Source of the DNA: Mobilitalea sp.
GTDB taxonomy: Bacteria > Bacillota_A > Clostridia > Lachnospirales > Lachnospiraceae
Length of the DNA: 14,278 bases
Assembly (NCBI GenBank): GCA_029974875.1
Contig: JARKQP010000555.1
Span: forward strand, 1-14,278
Reading direction: 5' to 3'
Of the stretch, positions 7,601 to 13,891 are shown piece after piece. The translations under genes were made by a program, and so were the position numbers. How positions within the stretch are numbered: position 1 is the first letter of the stretch; each line of letters begins with the position of its first letter. The notes beneath the pieces are model-generated. The model saw only the letters and a program-made list of their open reading frames with translations, did no database searches and was not told the DNA's origin.

Positions 7601-8266
7601 ATGAATAATTCAGTTATGATAAAAGGTAATAAATATGGCATCATTGTCGTATTAAGTCCTGACGTACCTTTTGAGGAATTGAAGCAACTGGTTGCAGAAA
7701 AATTCAGGGAGTCCAGCAAATTTTTTGATAATGCGAAAATGGCCATCAGTTTTGAGGGGCGTAAGCTGACGAATGAACACCAGCGGGAGATTCTTGACAT
7801 TATTGCGGAGAATACGGAGATGCATATTGTCTGTGTGATGGAGAATGATCCTGCTACGGAAGAGACCTTCAAAAAAACCGTTGAGCAAAAGCTCATGGAG
7901 CTATCGAATAATACGGGACAGTTTTACAAAGGAATCCTGCGTTCCGGCGCATCCCTTTCCTTTGAAACCAGTGTAATCATCATAGGCGACGTGAACCATG
8001 GCGCCAGCGTCGTGTCCAAGGGGAATATTATTGTGCTGGGGGCATTAAAGGGGAACGCCTTTGCAGGGGCATCAGGGAATACCAATGCCTTTGTAGTCGC
8101 CCTTGACATGAGCCCGACCCAGATCCGGATCGCTGATATGATTGCAAGGGCTCCGGATAAACCTGTAAAGGAAGAGGTTAAGGAAACTAAAATCGCCTTC
8201 CTGGAAGGCGAGAATATCTATATTGAGCCTTTGAACAAAAGCATATTGAATGATATCCGTTTATAA
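7601..8266 (+). CDS. minC: Septum site-determining protein MinC
   Basis: This 221-residue protein is a normal-length MinC, the FtsZ inhibitor of the Min system. The N-terminal FtsZ-interacting domain covers about residues 1-85. The C-terminal MinC beta-helix domain (about 107-185) is unmistakable: FYKGILRSGASLSF, IIIGDVNHGASVVSKGNIIVLGALKGNAFAG (with a break after each turn) and DMSPTQIRIAD. That domain dimerises and binds MinD. A C-terminal tail (186-221) is charged. The start ATG has AAGGAG (7588-7593) seven bases upstream. It is 58 bp after the PBP2 gene and 60 bp before minD. Confidence 0.95.
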   Translation: MNNSVMIKGNKYGIIVVLSPDVPFEELKQLVAEKFRESSKFFDNAKMAISFEGRKLTNEHQREILDIIAENTEMHIVCVMENDPATEETFKKTVEQKLMELSNNTGQFYKGILRSGASLSFETSVIIIGDVNHGASVVSKGNIIVLGALKGNAFAGASGNTNAFVVALDMSPTQIRIADMIARAPDKPVKEEVKETKIAFLEGENIYIEPLNKSILNDIRL

Positions 8267-8283
8267 ACCGGATTATTCATAAA

Positions 8284-8315
8284 TAGGAGGAGAAATACTC
8301 CTAAAGATCAGGAGG
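8284..8315 (+). promoter_or_regulatory. minD leader hairpin with alternative pairing to its ribosome site
   Basis: TAGGAG (8284-8289) pairs perfectly with CTCCTA (8298-8303) across 8 bases. The same CTCCT (8298-8302) can instead pair with AGGAG (8310-8314), which is part of the true minD ribosome site AGGAGG (8310-8315). The two stems are exclusive, so this could tune minD translation. It could also be a chance result of a duplicated Shine-Dalgarno-like sequence. Confidence 0.35.
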
Positions 8316-8326
8316 ATTAGATAGCA

Positions 8327-9118
8327 ATGGGTGAAGTAATTGTTGTAACATCAGGAAAAGGCGGTGTTGGAAAAACAACAACAACCGCTAACGTAGGTAC
8401 TGGCTTAGCAATGCTGGATAAGAAAGTAGTTTTGATTGACACAGATATAGGCTTAAGAAATTTAGATGTGGTTATGGGGCTGGAAAACAGGATCGTGTAT
8501 AACCTGGTCGATGTCATTGAGGGTACCTGCCGCATCCGAAATGCCTTAATTAAGGACAAGCGTTATCCGAACCTATACCTTTTACCATCCGCCCAGACCA
8601 GGGATAAGAACTCCGTCACCCCGGAGCAGATGAAAAAGCTGGCGGATGAGCTAAGAGATGAATTTGATTACATATTAATGGACTGCCCGGCCGGTATTGA
8701 ACAAGGCTTCAAGAACGCAATTGCCGGTGCGGACAGGGCATTAGTTGTCACTACTCCGGAGGTTTCAGCAGTCAGGGACGCTGACCGGATTATCGGGTTA
8801 TTAGAGGCAAATGAAATGAGCCAGACCCACTTGATTGTCAACCGCATCCGTATGGATATGGTAAAGCGCGGGGATATGATGTCAAGTGAGGATGTCTGTG
8901 AAATTTTAGCTGTTGACTTAATCGGTGTTGTCCCTGATGATGAAAATATCGTTATCTCCACAAACCAGGGTGAACCTTTGGTAGGTTCCGATTCCATGGC
9001 CGGCAGGGCATATATGAATATCTGTAAAAGACTTGTCGGAGAGGAAGTACCATTTATGGATCTAGATGAAAAGGCAGGTTTTTTCGAGAAACTGTTTGGT
9101 AAACGCAAGAGAAGCTAG
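8327..9118 (+). CDS. minD: Septum site-determining protein MinD
   Basis: This 263-residue ParA/MinD ATPase has the deviant Walker A motif GKGGVGKTTTT (residues 10-20, with signature Lys11 and Lys16). Switch I follows around LIDTDIGLRNLDVVMG, and switch II is DCPAGIEQGF. The last ~13 residues (GFFEKLFGKRKRS) form the amphipathic membrane-targeting helix that attaches MinD-ATP to the membrane. MinD recruits MinC there and MinE stimulates its ATPase. AGGAGG (8310-8315) lies 11 bases before the ATG, which is rather far. The TAG stop overlaps the ribosome site of minE. Confidence 0.97.
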   Translation: MGEVIVVTSGKGGVGKTTTTANVGTGLAMLDKKVVLIDTDIGLRNLDVVMGLENRIVYNLVDVIEGTCRIRNALIKDKRYPNLYLLPSAQTRDKNSVTPEQMKKLADELRDEFDYILMDCPAGIEQGFKNAIAGADRALVVTTPEVSAVRDADRIIGLLEANEMSQTHLIVNRIRMDMVKRGDMMSSEDVCEILAVDLIGVVPDDENIVISTNQGEPLVGSDSMAGRAYMNICKRLVGEEVPFMDLDEKAGFFEKLFGKRKRS

Positions 9119-9130
9119 GGAGGTAGCGTA

Positions 9131-9406
9131 ATGGGTTTTGCAGATTTTTTTAAAAAAAAGGGAACGAGCAGCATCGCTAAGGACCGTTTAAAGCTAGTCC
9201 TGGTCTCTGACCGTGCCGGCTGCTCGCCTGAGATCATGGAACAAATTAAGAATGATATTATTGCTGTAATATCAAAATACATTGAGATTGATTTAGATGG
9301 ACTTGACATTAAGATTACACAAATGGATTCTGAAACAAATAACGGTTCCGTACCTGCTTTGTTTGCTAATATCCCTATCAAGGATCTAAAGTCTTCTAAA
9401 AAATAA
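9131..9406 (+). CDS. minE: Cell division topological specificity factor MinE
   Basis: This 91-residue protein is the normal length for MinE. The N-terminal region (MGFADFFKKK.. about residues 1-30) holds the membrane-binding and anti-MinCD part with the RLKLVLVSDRA strand. The rest (about 35-85: MEQIKNDIIAVISKYIEID, then LDIKITQM) is the topological-specificity domain. MinE triggers MinD ATP hydrolysis and drives Min dynamics. GGGAGGT (9118-9124) overlaps the minD stop and lies six bases before the ATG, so minD and minE are coupled. Having MinE rather than DivIVA/MinJ as Min regulator is common in clostridia. Confidence 0.94.
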   Translation: MGFADFFKKKGTSSIAKDRLKLVLVSDRAGCSPEIMEQIKNDIIAVISKYIEIDLDGLDIKITQMDSETNNGSVPALFANIPIKDLKSSKK

Positions 9407-9419
9407 GGAAGTTGACAGG

Positions 9420-10541
9420 ATGTTATCAAAATTAAAACGATATGACTTCAAACGATATAATATAGCCTTGCTTATCATAGTTATTATACTAGGCTTAATA
9501 GGCGCATTTTTGATCAAACAGGTCCAGGCCGAGGGCGAGAATCTCTTTTTAAAGCACTTGGTTGGCATTGCCGGCGGAATAATGATGGTTTTCGTATTAT
9601 CATTGATCGATTACCACTTTATCTGCAATTTTTATATTGTACTATATATTCTTAATATAGTACTGCTTGTGATGGTTAAGCTGTTCGGAGAGACAATCAA
9701 CCACGCCCAGCGTTGGTTAAAGATCGGCCCCATACCACAGTTCCAGCCCTCAGAGCTGTCGAAGATCATATTGATTTTATTTTTAGCCACAGTTTTTTCG
9801 GTATTCCGGTCAAAAATCAATAATTTCCTTTTGATCGGCTTATCCTTTATCTCGGTAGCGATTCCAATTTATTTTATTCAGGATCAGCCGAATCTGTCCA
9901 CATGCATGATTATACTTTTTATCTTCTGCATTATGATATTTGCAGCTGGCTTAAGCTGGAAGATAATATTGCCGGTGCTTATTATCGGGATTCCTGCCTT
10001 TTTGGGGCTATTTTGGTATATCCAGCAGGATTATCAGGTTTTACTCAATGATTACCAGCAGGGAAGGGTTTTATCCATCTTAAACCCGGAAGAATATCCC
10101 GAAACCATGTACCAGCAGGATAACTCCGAGTTATCCATAGGCTCAGGGCAATTATACGGTAAAATCTTTGATGTGTCCGATAAGCGCAATTATGATTCGA
10201 TTCCCATATCGGAAAGCGATTTCATATTTTCTGTTGCCGGAGAAGAATTTGGTTTTATTGGATGCTGTTTTATCCTGGCTTTATATGGTATAATAATATA
10301 TATCTGCCTGACAACTGCAAGAAAAGCTCCTGACTATATGGGAATGCTGATTTCCGTCGGGATAGCCTCCATGTTTATGTTCCAGGTGTTTGTAAACATC
10401 GGTGTGGCTACTGCACTCTTACCAAATACCGGAGTTCCCCTGCCCTTCTTAAGCTCGGGACTGAGTTCCTTAATCAGTGGAATGCTAGCGGTTGGATTAA
10501 TTCTAAATATTAGATTGCAGCCAAAAAGAGGAAGAAGTTAG
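9420..10541 (+). CDS. rodA: RodA-type SEDS peptidoglycan glycosyltransferase
   Basis: This 373-residue protein has about ten hydrophobic helices and belongs to the FtsW/RodA/SpoVE (SEDS) family, which polymerises lipid II into glycan strands. Diagnostic motifs are AQRWLKIGPIPQFQPSELSK (residues 96-115), DQPNLSTCMII (155-165), ESDFIFSVAGEEFGF (265-279) with the expected catalytic Asp267, and TGVPLPFLSSGLSSL near the C-terminus. Co-location with mreBCD and PBP2 favours RodA over FtsW; sequence alone does not prove it. The start ATG follows minE by 13 bp, with AAGGAAG (9405-9411) overlapping the minE stop. Confidence 0.93.
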   Translation: MLSKLKRYDFKRYNIALLIIVIILGLIGAFLIKQVQAEGENLFLKHLVGIAGGIMMVFVLSLIDYHFICNFYIVLYILNIVLLVMVKLFGETINHAQRWLKIGPIPQFQPSELSKIILILFLATVFSVFRSKINNFLLIGLSFISVAIPIYFIQDQPNLSTCMIILFIFCIMIFAAGLSWKIILPVLIIGIPAFLGLFWYIQQDYQVLLNDYQQGRVLSILNPEEYPETMYQQDNSELSIGSGQLYGKIFDVSDKRNYDSIPISESDFIFSVAGEEFGFIGCCFILALYGIIIYICLTTARKAPDYMGMLISVGIASMFMFQVFVNIGVATALLPNTGVPLPFLSSGLSSLISGMLAVGLILNIRLQPKRGRS

Positions 10542-10543
10542 AG

Positions 10544-10565
10544 GTTTTAAAAAGAGAATTAAAAC
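10544..10565 (+). repeat. Small AT-rich inverted repeat between rodA and mgsA
   Basis: GTTTTAA (10544-10550) faces TTAAAAC (10559-10565) across eight bases, directly after the rodA stop. It is AT-rich and has no T-run, so termination is unlikely. It may separate rodA and mgsA mRNA by processing, or be chance. Confidence 0.25.
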
Positions 10566-10602
10566 TTACATGGCCGTAACAAGCGGCGGAAGGGAGGTTA
10601 AC

Positions 10603-11001
10603 ATGAATATCGGCATGATTGCACATGATGCAAAGAAGAAATTAATGCAAAATTTTTGTATTGCATACCGCGGTATTTTAAGCAAGCACAGTCTATATGC
10701 CACCGGTACTACCGGTCGTTTAATTGAGGAAGTTACTAACCTTAGTGTCCATAAGTTTTTAGCAGGACATCTGGGAGGAGAGCAGCAGTTAGGTTCACAG
10801 ATCGAGCATAACCAGATTGACCTGGTAATCTATCTGCGGGATCCAATATCCCCAAAATCCCATGAGCCGGACGTAAACAATATATTCCAACTCTGTGACA
10901 AGCACAACATACCCTTAGCAACGAATCTTGCTACGGCGGAGCTGCTTATTAAGGCCTTGGACCGTGGTGATTTGGATTGGCGTGAATTGTTTAAAACATG
11001 A
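10603..11001 (+). CDS. mgsA: Methylglyoxal synthase
   Basis: This 132-residue protein converts dihydroxyacetone phosphate to methylglyoxal and phosphate, a bypass that relieves phosphosugar stress. Family landmarks are all present: IAHD (His8, Asp9), LYATGTTGRLI (phosphate binding, 31-41), IDLVIYLRDP (Asp80) and SHEPDV (His87, Asp90). Near the C-terminus IPLATNLATAELLI is typical. The residue equivalent to the catalytic Asp71 of E. coli MgsA is Glu60 here (GGEQQ instead of GGDQQ). An in-frame ATG at 10570 would add 11 residues, but GGGAGGT (10592-10598) sits just before 10603, and homologues start with this MNIGMIAHD-like sequence. It is the last gene of the block, with a strong terminator about 40 bp downstream. 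Confidence 0.93.
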   Translation: MNIGMIAHDAKKKLMQNFCIAYRGILSKHSLYATGTTGRLIEEVTNLSVHKFLAGHLGGEQQLGSQIEHNQIDLVIYLRDPISPKSHEPDVNNIFQLCDKHNIPLATNLATAELLIKALDRGDLDWRELFKT

Positions 11002-11038
11002 ATTTAAGCCCAGAACAGAATAAAAAAGCAAAATGATA

Positions 11039-11087
11039 AAAAACAACTATAAAATTCACAAGAATATAGAATTTTTTAGTTGTTTTT
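11039..11087. terminator. Strong bidirectional-looking intrinsic terminator after mgsA
   Basis: AAAAACAACTA (11039-11049) pairs with TAGTTGTTTTT (11077-11087). After a single T:T mismatch, AAAATTC (11051-11057) pairs with GAATTTT (11069-11075) around an 11-base loop, giving 18 base pairs. The 3' arm ends in a T-run and the 5' arm begins with an A-run, so it could act on both strands. It closes the mreB-mgsA block. Confidence 0.85.
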
Positions 11088-11108
11088 CAATTATATTTGT
11101 ACTATAAT
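11080..11108 (+). promoter_or_regulatory. Putative promoter for the small P-loop gene
   Basis: A consensus TATAAT (11103-11108) has TTGTTT (11080-11085, 3 of 6) 17 bp upstream, overlapping the 3' arm of the terminator. The -10 is inside an 8-bp inverted repeat, ACTATAAT (11101-11108) with ATTATAGT (11119-11126). A further TATAAT is at 11134-11139. The region is very AT-rich, so chance matches are likely, but some promoter must lie between the terminator and 11206. Confidence 0.5.
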
Positions 11109-11205
11109 ATTTCTATAAATTATAGTTTTAACCTATAATTTTCAAAAAATTTAATATCTGGTACCGCACAACTTATGTTGCGCCCATCATAAGGAGGAGA
11201 TTACA

Positions 11206-11625
11206 ATGATACAGATAATTTCAGGTGAGAAGGGTAAGGGCAAGACGAAGGTCCTTATCGACAAAGCTAACACTGAAGTGAGAGCTGCAAAGGGAAGCAT
11301 TGTTTATCTTGACAAAAGCAACAAGCATATGTACGAGCTGAGCAATAAGATCCGGCTGGAAAACGTACGGGATTATTTCATTGAGAATGAAAGTGAGTTT
11401 ATCGGTTTTATCTGTGGTATTATTTCGGGTAATCATGATCTACAGGCGGTTTTTCTAGATAGTTTCCTTAAAATTGCGAATATTAATGACAATAATTTTG
11501 AAAAGGTGTATTCAAAATTAGAGAAGATCTCGGAGCAGTTCAAGGTTGACCTGATCCTAAGTATCTCGAAAAATTATAATGATCTTCCTGATTATATGAA
11601 AGAGAATGTTGTTGTATCTTTGTAA
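11206..11625 (+). CDS. Small P-loop NTPase of unknown function
   Basis: This 139-residue protein is not recognised with certainty. It has a clear Walker A loop GEKGKGKTK (residues 7-15, Lys13-Thr14) and a likely Walker B strand LQAVFLDSF (residues 79-87, Asp85). A strand VDLILSIS (114-121) resembles the sensor strand of such folds. The rest is charged and helical, without membrane segments. The domain is shorter than most NTPases, so it may act as a small ATPase or nucleotide-binding regulator. Similar short clostridial proteins have, I believe, sometimes been labelled twitching-motility PilT-like, which should not be taken as function. It stands alone: terminators lie on both sides, and AAGGAGG (11191-11197) is eight bases before the ATG. 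Confidence 0.75.
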   Translation: MIQIISGEKGKGKTKVLIDKANTEVRAAKGSIVYLDKSNKHMYELSNKIRLENVRDYFIENESEFIGFICGIISGNHDLQAVFLDSFLKIANINDNNFEKVYSKLEKISEQFKVDLILSISKNYNDLPDYMKENVVVSL

Positions 11626-11671
11626 CGGATACCTTTATTAATAGACGTGTGCCCATAGGGTACATTGTGAA

Positions 11672-11700
11672 AGGAGCGCCCCTGGGGGCGCTCCTGTTTT
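11672..11700. terminator. GC-rich intrinsic terminator between convergent genes
   Basis: AGGAGCGCCCC (11672-11682) faces GGGGCGCTCCT (11685-11695), in practice a 10-bp stem with a CTGG loop, followed by GTTTT. It lies between the P-loop gene and the convergent DUF378 gene. On the minus strand the stem is followed by only TTTC, so it may serve both but works best on the plus strand. Confidence 0.85.
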
Positions 11701-11740
11701 CGGTGCACCGGCAAAGGCGCACATTACATCTTACCTTTTA

Positions 11741-11938
11741 TTAATCATTTCTTAAGCGGCCGAAGTAGCTTAATGCATATAAGCCTGCGATTCCGACTAT
11801 AGAATAAATGATGCGAGAAACCAATGTCATATTACCAAAAATCGCTCTCACAAGATCAAAGTCAAAAAATCCAATTAAGCCCCAGTTTACGGCTCCAATT
11901 ACGACTAATATCAAAGCAATATAGTCTAATGTTTTCAT
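11741..11938 (-). CDS. DUF378 family small membrane protein
   Basis: This 65-residue protein is a DUF378 (YuzA-like) membrane protein of unknown function. It starts MKTLDYIALILVVIGAVNWG and has two hydrophobic helices (about residues 5-24 and 37-57). The family hallmark GAVNWGLIGFFDFDLV is obvious, as is the later IVGIAGLYAL. A longer frame extends upstream to 12001, but the ATG at 11938 is chosen because the minus strand has AAGGAGG (11951-11945) six bases before it. It is the only minus-strand gene found, convergent with the P-loop gene. An inverted repeat is present upstream (12007-12039). Confidence 0.92.
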   Translation of the reverse strand: MKTLDYIALILVVIGAVNWGLIGFFDFDLVRAIFGNMTLVSRIIYSIVGIAGLYALSYFGRLRND

Positions 11939-12006
11939 GAAGATCCTCCTTCTTGCCCTTTGCATTTCCTTCAGGATAATGTAATATATAATTAAAATCA
12001 CTTTAT

Positions 12007-12039
12007 TCTCTTTTCACAGCAGAAAATAATGAAAAGGGA
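12007..12039. repeat. 10-bp inverted repeat upstream of DUF378
   Basis: TCTCTTTTCA (12007-12016) pairs with TGAAAAGGGA (12030-12039), ten pairs with one G:T, across 13 bases. It lies about 70 bp upstream of the DUF378 start, in the divergent region between that gene and the hlyD-like gene. It could be an operator or regulator site; there is no terminator-type T-run. Confidence 0.4.
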
Positions 12040-12060
12040 TATTACTCTTCTTTATAATGC

Positions 12061-12142
12061 CCATTTTTTTGATGATTATGCATGAACCGGTGTGAAAGAG
12101 CAGGCTTCTGCGCCATTCTTTTGGGGATTATGCGAATCCGGT
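12061..12142 (+). repeat. Imperfect direct repeat pair, 52-bp period, upstream of the hlyD-like promoter
   Basis: Unit A is 12061-12091 and unit B is 12113-12142. Both begin CCATT, share TTTTG and then GATTATGC, and end in CCGGT. Over the first 21 aligned bases 18 match, and then a short indel precedes CCGGT. The start-to-start distance is 52 bp, near five helical turns. Unit B ends about 20 bp before the -35 box at 12162. A protein-binding tandem site would fit, but decay of an old duplication fits as well. Confidence 0.55.
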
Positions 12143-12161
12143 AAAGAAATTAAAAAAAGGG

Positions 12162-12190
12162 TTTAAAAATACTGAGAAAATAAGTATAAT
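12162..12190 (+). promoter_or_regulatory. Putative sigma-A promoter of the hlyD-like gene
   Basis: TTTAAA (12162-12167, 4 of 6) is 17 bp from a consensus TATAAT (12185-12190), about 40 bp upstream of the TTG start. Transcription would begin near 12197. The tandem repeat at 12061-12142 lies directly upstream. Confidence 0.6.
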
Positions 12191-12228
12191 AAGAAAGAAT
12201 ATCGAGAAGAAACATAGGGGGCGAAAGC

Positions 12229-13614
12229 TTGGGCAATCAAAACAAGGTTGTTAAATTTAAAAAACGCAGGGGTATTAATATCGGTATCATTGTGTTTTTA
12301 ATCTTATTTTTATATGTAGCAATCAATGTATATATTTATTTAACAAAAGAGCAGTTATCCATCTATGAGGTACATGAGGGCACAACTGCAGTTGATAATA
12401 AAATTACAGGTATTATTTTACGCCAGGAAGCGCTTGTCTATTCTAAATCAGCCGGTTACATTTCCTATTTCCAAAGGGAAGGCGCAAAGGTCGCAAAGGA
12501 CAGCTCCGTATATTCCGTTGATGCCAACGGGCAGATTTATAATGTCCTGGAGAGTAATGACCTGCAGGTGAGGATTACGGACAGGGATAACGCGAAAATC
12601 AGGCATGATATCCGCTCCTTCCAGGAGAGGTACTCGGATTCGGACTTTTCCGGTGTCTACAGCTTTAAGGAAACTACCCAGAGTACGGCACTGGATTTGC
12701 TGAGCAGCACGGTAATCAGTGAAGGCGGGGCACTCAAGGACAGCTTAGGCTCAGCTATTGCCCTGAACATGGTAAAAAGCCCGAAAAGCGGCATTATATC
12801 CTACCATATGGATTCCTACGAGGACATAACTCCGGAGACAGTTACCGGAGACCTGTTTCAGAGGGAGGATTATAAGAGGACGAACCTGCGTACTACGGAG
12901 ATGCTGACAAAGGACAGCCCGGTATACAAGCTCATCACCTCTGACACCTGGGAGCTGATCCTGCCTCTGACTAAAAGCCAGTATGATTCCATCAGTGAAT
13001 CCAAAAAAATGAAATTCACCATACTGGAGGACGATTTCAAGATGACCGCGGACCTGTCCTTTATAACAAAGGCATCCGATTATTATGCGGTACTGACAAT
13101 GGACAAGTATATGACCAACTACCTGGAGGACAGGTTCCTGGAGGTTAAGCTTGATTTTAACTCAGTTGAGGGCTTAAAGCTACCGGTCAGTTCTTTAGTA
13201 GAGAAGGACTGTTACTTAGTACCCAGCGAATATTTCTGCTACGGGGCCAACAGTCAGGATAAGGGCGTCATTGAAAAGCAGTATTCCAAGAACGGGGATA
13301 TTACCTATCCCTTTGTGAAGACGGATATTTATTATGATGACGGTGCTTATGGGTACATAGATTCGTCCTTATTTGATGCTGGCACAGTCCTTCAGCTGCC
13401 CAATGCCTCAAGTGAGTATACGCTGTCCAAGACTGGGAAATTGCTTGGTGTATATAATGTTAACCAGGGCTATGCCGTATTTAAAAGGGTGGAGATCCTT
13501 TATCAGGACGAGGAATATTGTATCGTCAGTGACCGTACGACGGGCGGCTTATCTGCCTATGACCAGATTGCGCTTGATGGCTCTAATGCGATTGAGCAGG
13601 CGATTATTTATTAA
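12229..13614 (+). CDS. HlyD-like membrane-anchored protein near yggS
   Basis: This 461-residue protein resembles the HlyD / periplasmic-adaptor-like proteins often found in front of yggS in Lachnospiraceae genomes (from memory). A basic N-terminus (KFKKRRG) is followed by one membrane helix (about 16-38, GIIVFLILFLYVAINVYIYL). A biotinyl-lipoyl-like half motif follows (SAGYISYFQREGAKV, ~70-84), and a second half near 184-192 (KSPKSGIISY). A central beta-barrel-like region and a C-terminal part (LKLPVSSLVEKDCYLVP) complete the adaptor pattern. No ABC transporter or outer-membrane partner is seen nearby, so export is unproven; a cell-envelope role is equally likely. It starts at TTG with AGGGGG (12216-12221) seven bases upstream. 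Confidence 0.78.
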   Translation: MGNQNKVVKFKKRRGINIGIIVFLILFLYVAINVYIYLTKEQLSIYEVHEGTTAVDNKITGIILRQEALVYSKSAGYISYFQREGAKVAKDSSVYSVDANGQIYNVLESNDLQVRITDRDNAKIRHDIRSFQERYSDSDFSGVYSFKETTQSTALDLLSSTVISEGGALKDSLGSAIALNMVKSPKSGIISYHMDSYEDITPETVTGDLFQREDYKRTNLRTTEMLTKDSPVYKLITSDTWELILPLTKSQYDSISESKKMKFTILEDDFKMTADLSFITKASDYYAVLTMDKYMTNYLEDRFLEVKLDFNSVEGLKLPVSSLVEKDCYLVPSEYFCYGANSQDKGVIEKQYSKNGDITYPFVKTDIYYDDGAYGYIDSSLFDAGTVLQLPNASSEYTLSKTGKLLGVYNVNQGYAVFKRVEILYQDEEYCIVSDRTTGGLSAYDQIALDGSNAIEQAIIY

Positions 13615-13891
13615 ATAAAAGTTCAGATGTCATAAGCTGGATAGGGCAGTGGGAAGAAGTATACGGTGGAGACTTATGATATCTGAACCCGACGTATTGA
13701 AAATGACTTTATGTGTAAAGTGAGAGCAGTGTTCTTCCCAATTATGTTTGTGCTGCCTACGGCAGCATATCGGGAAGGTTGAAAGAAATAAAATTTATAA
13801 GTGGAGGGAGGACGCAGGTCCATGCCAGCACTTTCATGGTGATTTGTGCGGCATGCGGGCAATGCCTGTAATGATGTGCATGGACATAATT
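13615..13891 (+). promoter_or_regulatory. Highly structured leader between the hlyD-like gene and yggS
   Basis: This 277-bp gap holds no ORF of size but several stems. S1: GTTCAGATGTCATAAG (13621-13636) with CTTATGATATCTGAAC (13673-13688), 16 bp with one G:T. S2: ACTTTA (13706-13711) with TAAAGT (13716-13721), TGTG loop. S3: TGTGCTGCC (13749-13757) with GGCAGCATA (13761-13769), one G:T, TAC loop. Around S3, CTTCCC (13734-13739) can pair with GGGAAG at 13772-13777, or with GGGAAG at 13651-13656 in the S1 loop. S4: GTCCATGC (13818-13825) with GCATGGAC (13878-13885), enclosing GGCAT (13850-13854) with ATGCC (13862-13866). No T-run terminator is present. I do not recognise a known riboswitch family. 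It could be a regulatory leader, a non-coding RNA, or a relict repeat. Confidence 0.5.
13822..13842 (+). CDS. Possible leader mini-ORF (MPALSW) before yggS
   Basis: ATG at 13822 reads Met-Pro-Ala-Leu-Ser-Trp and stops at TGA. It has a very strong ribosome site, GGAGGGAGG (13803-13811), ten bases upstream. It is out of frame with yggS, and its stop is 10 bases before the first in-frame yggS ATG at 13853. Its start codon lies in the 5' arm of stem S4. It may be a translated leader that controls re-initiation at yggS, or the Shine-Dalgarno match may be incidental. Translation is unproven. Confidence 0.3.
   Translation: MPALSW

Noticed and set aside
8668..9108. 146-residue minus-strand frame
   Set aside because: It is the antisense shadow of minD, with no ribosome site or recognisable domain.
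11939..12001. Longer start for the DUF378 protein at 12001
   Set aside because: The added N-terminus is not like the family, and the AAGGAGG site favours 11938.
12061..12142. CRISPR-like repeats
   Set aside because: Only two imperfect units with different lengths exist, and no cas gene or further repeats were seen.
13836..13871. 11-codon frame with CxxCxxC (MVICAACGQCL) in the yggS leader
   Set aside because: It has no ribosome site and is too short to support; the pattern is probably chance.
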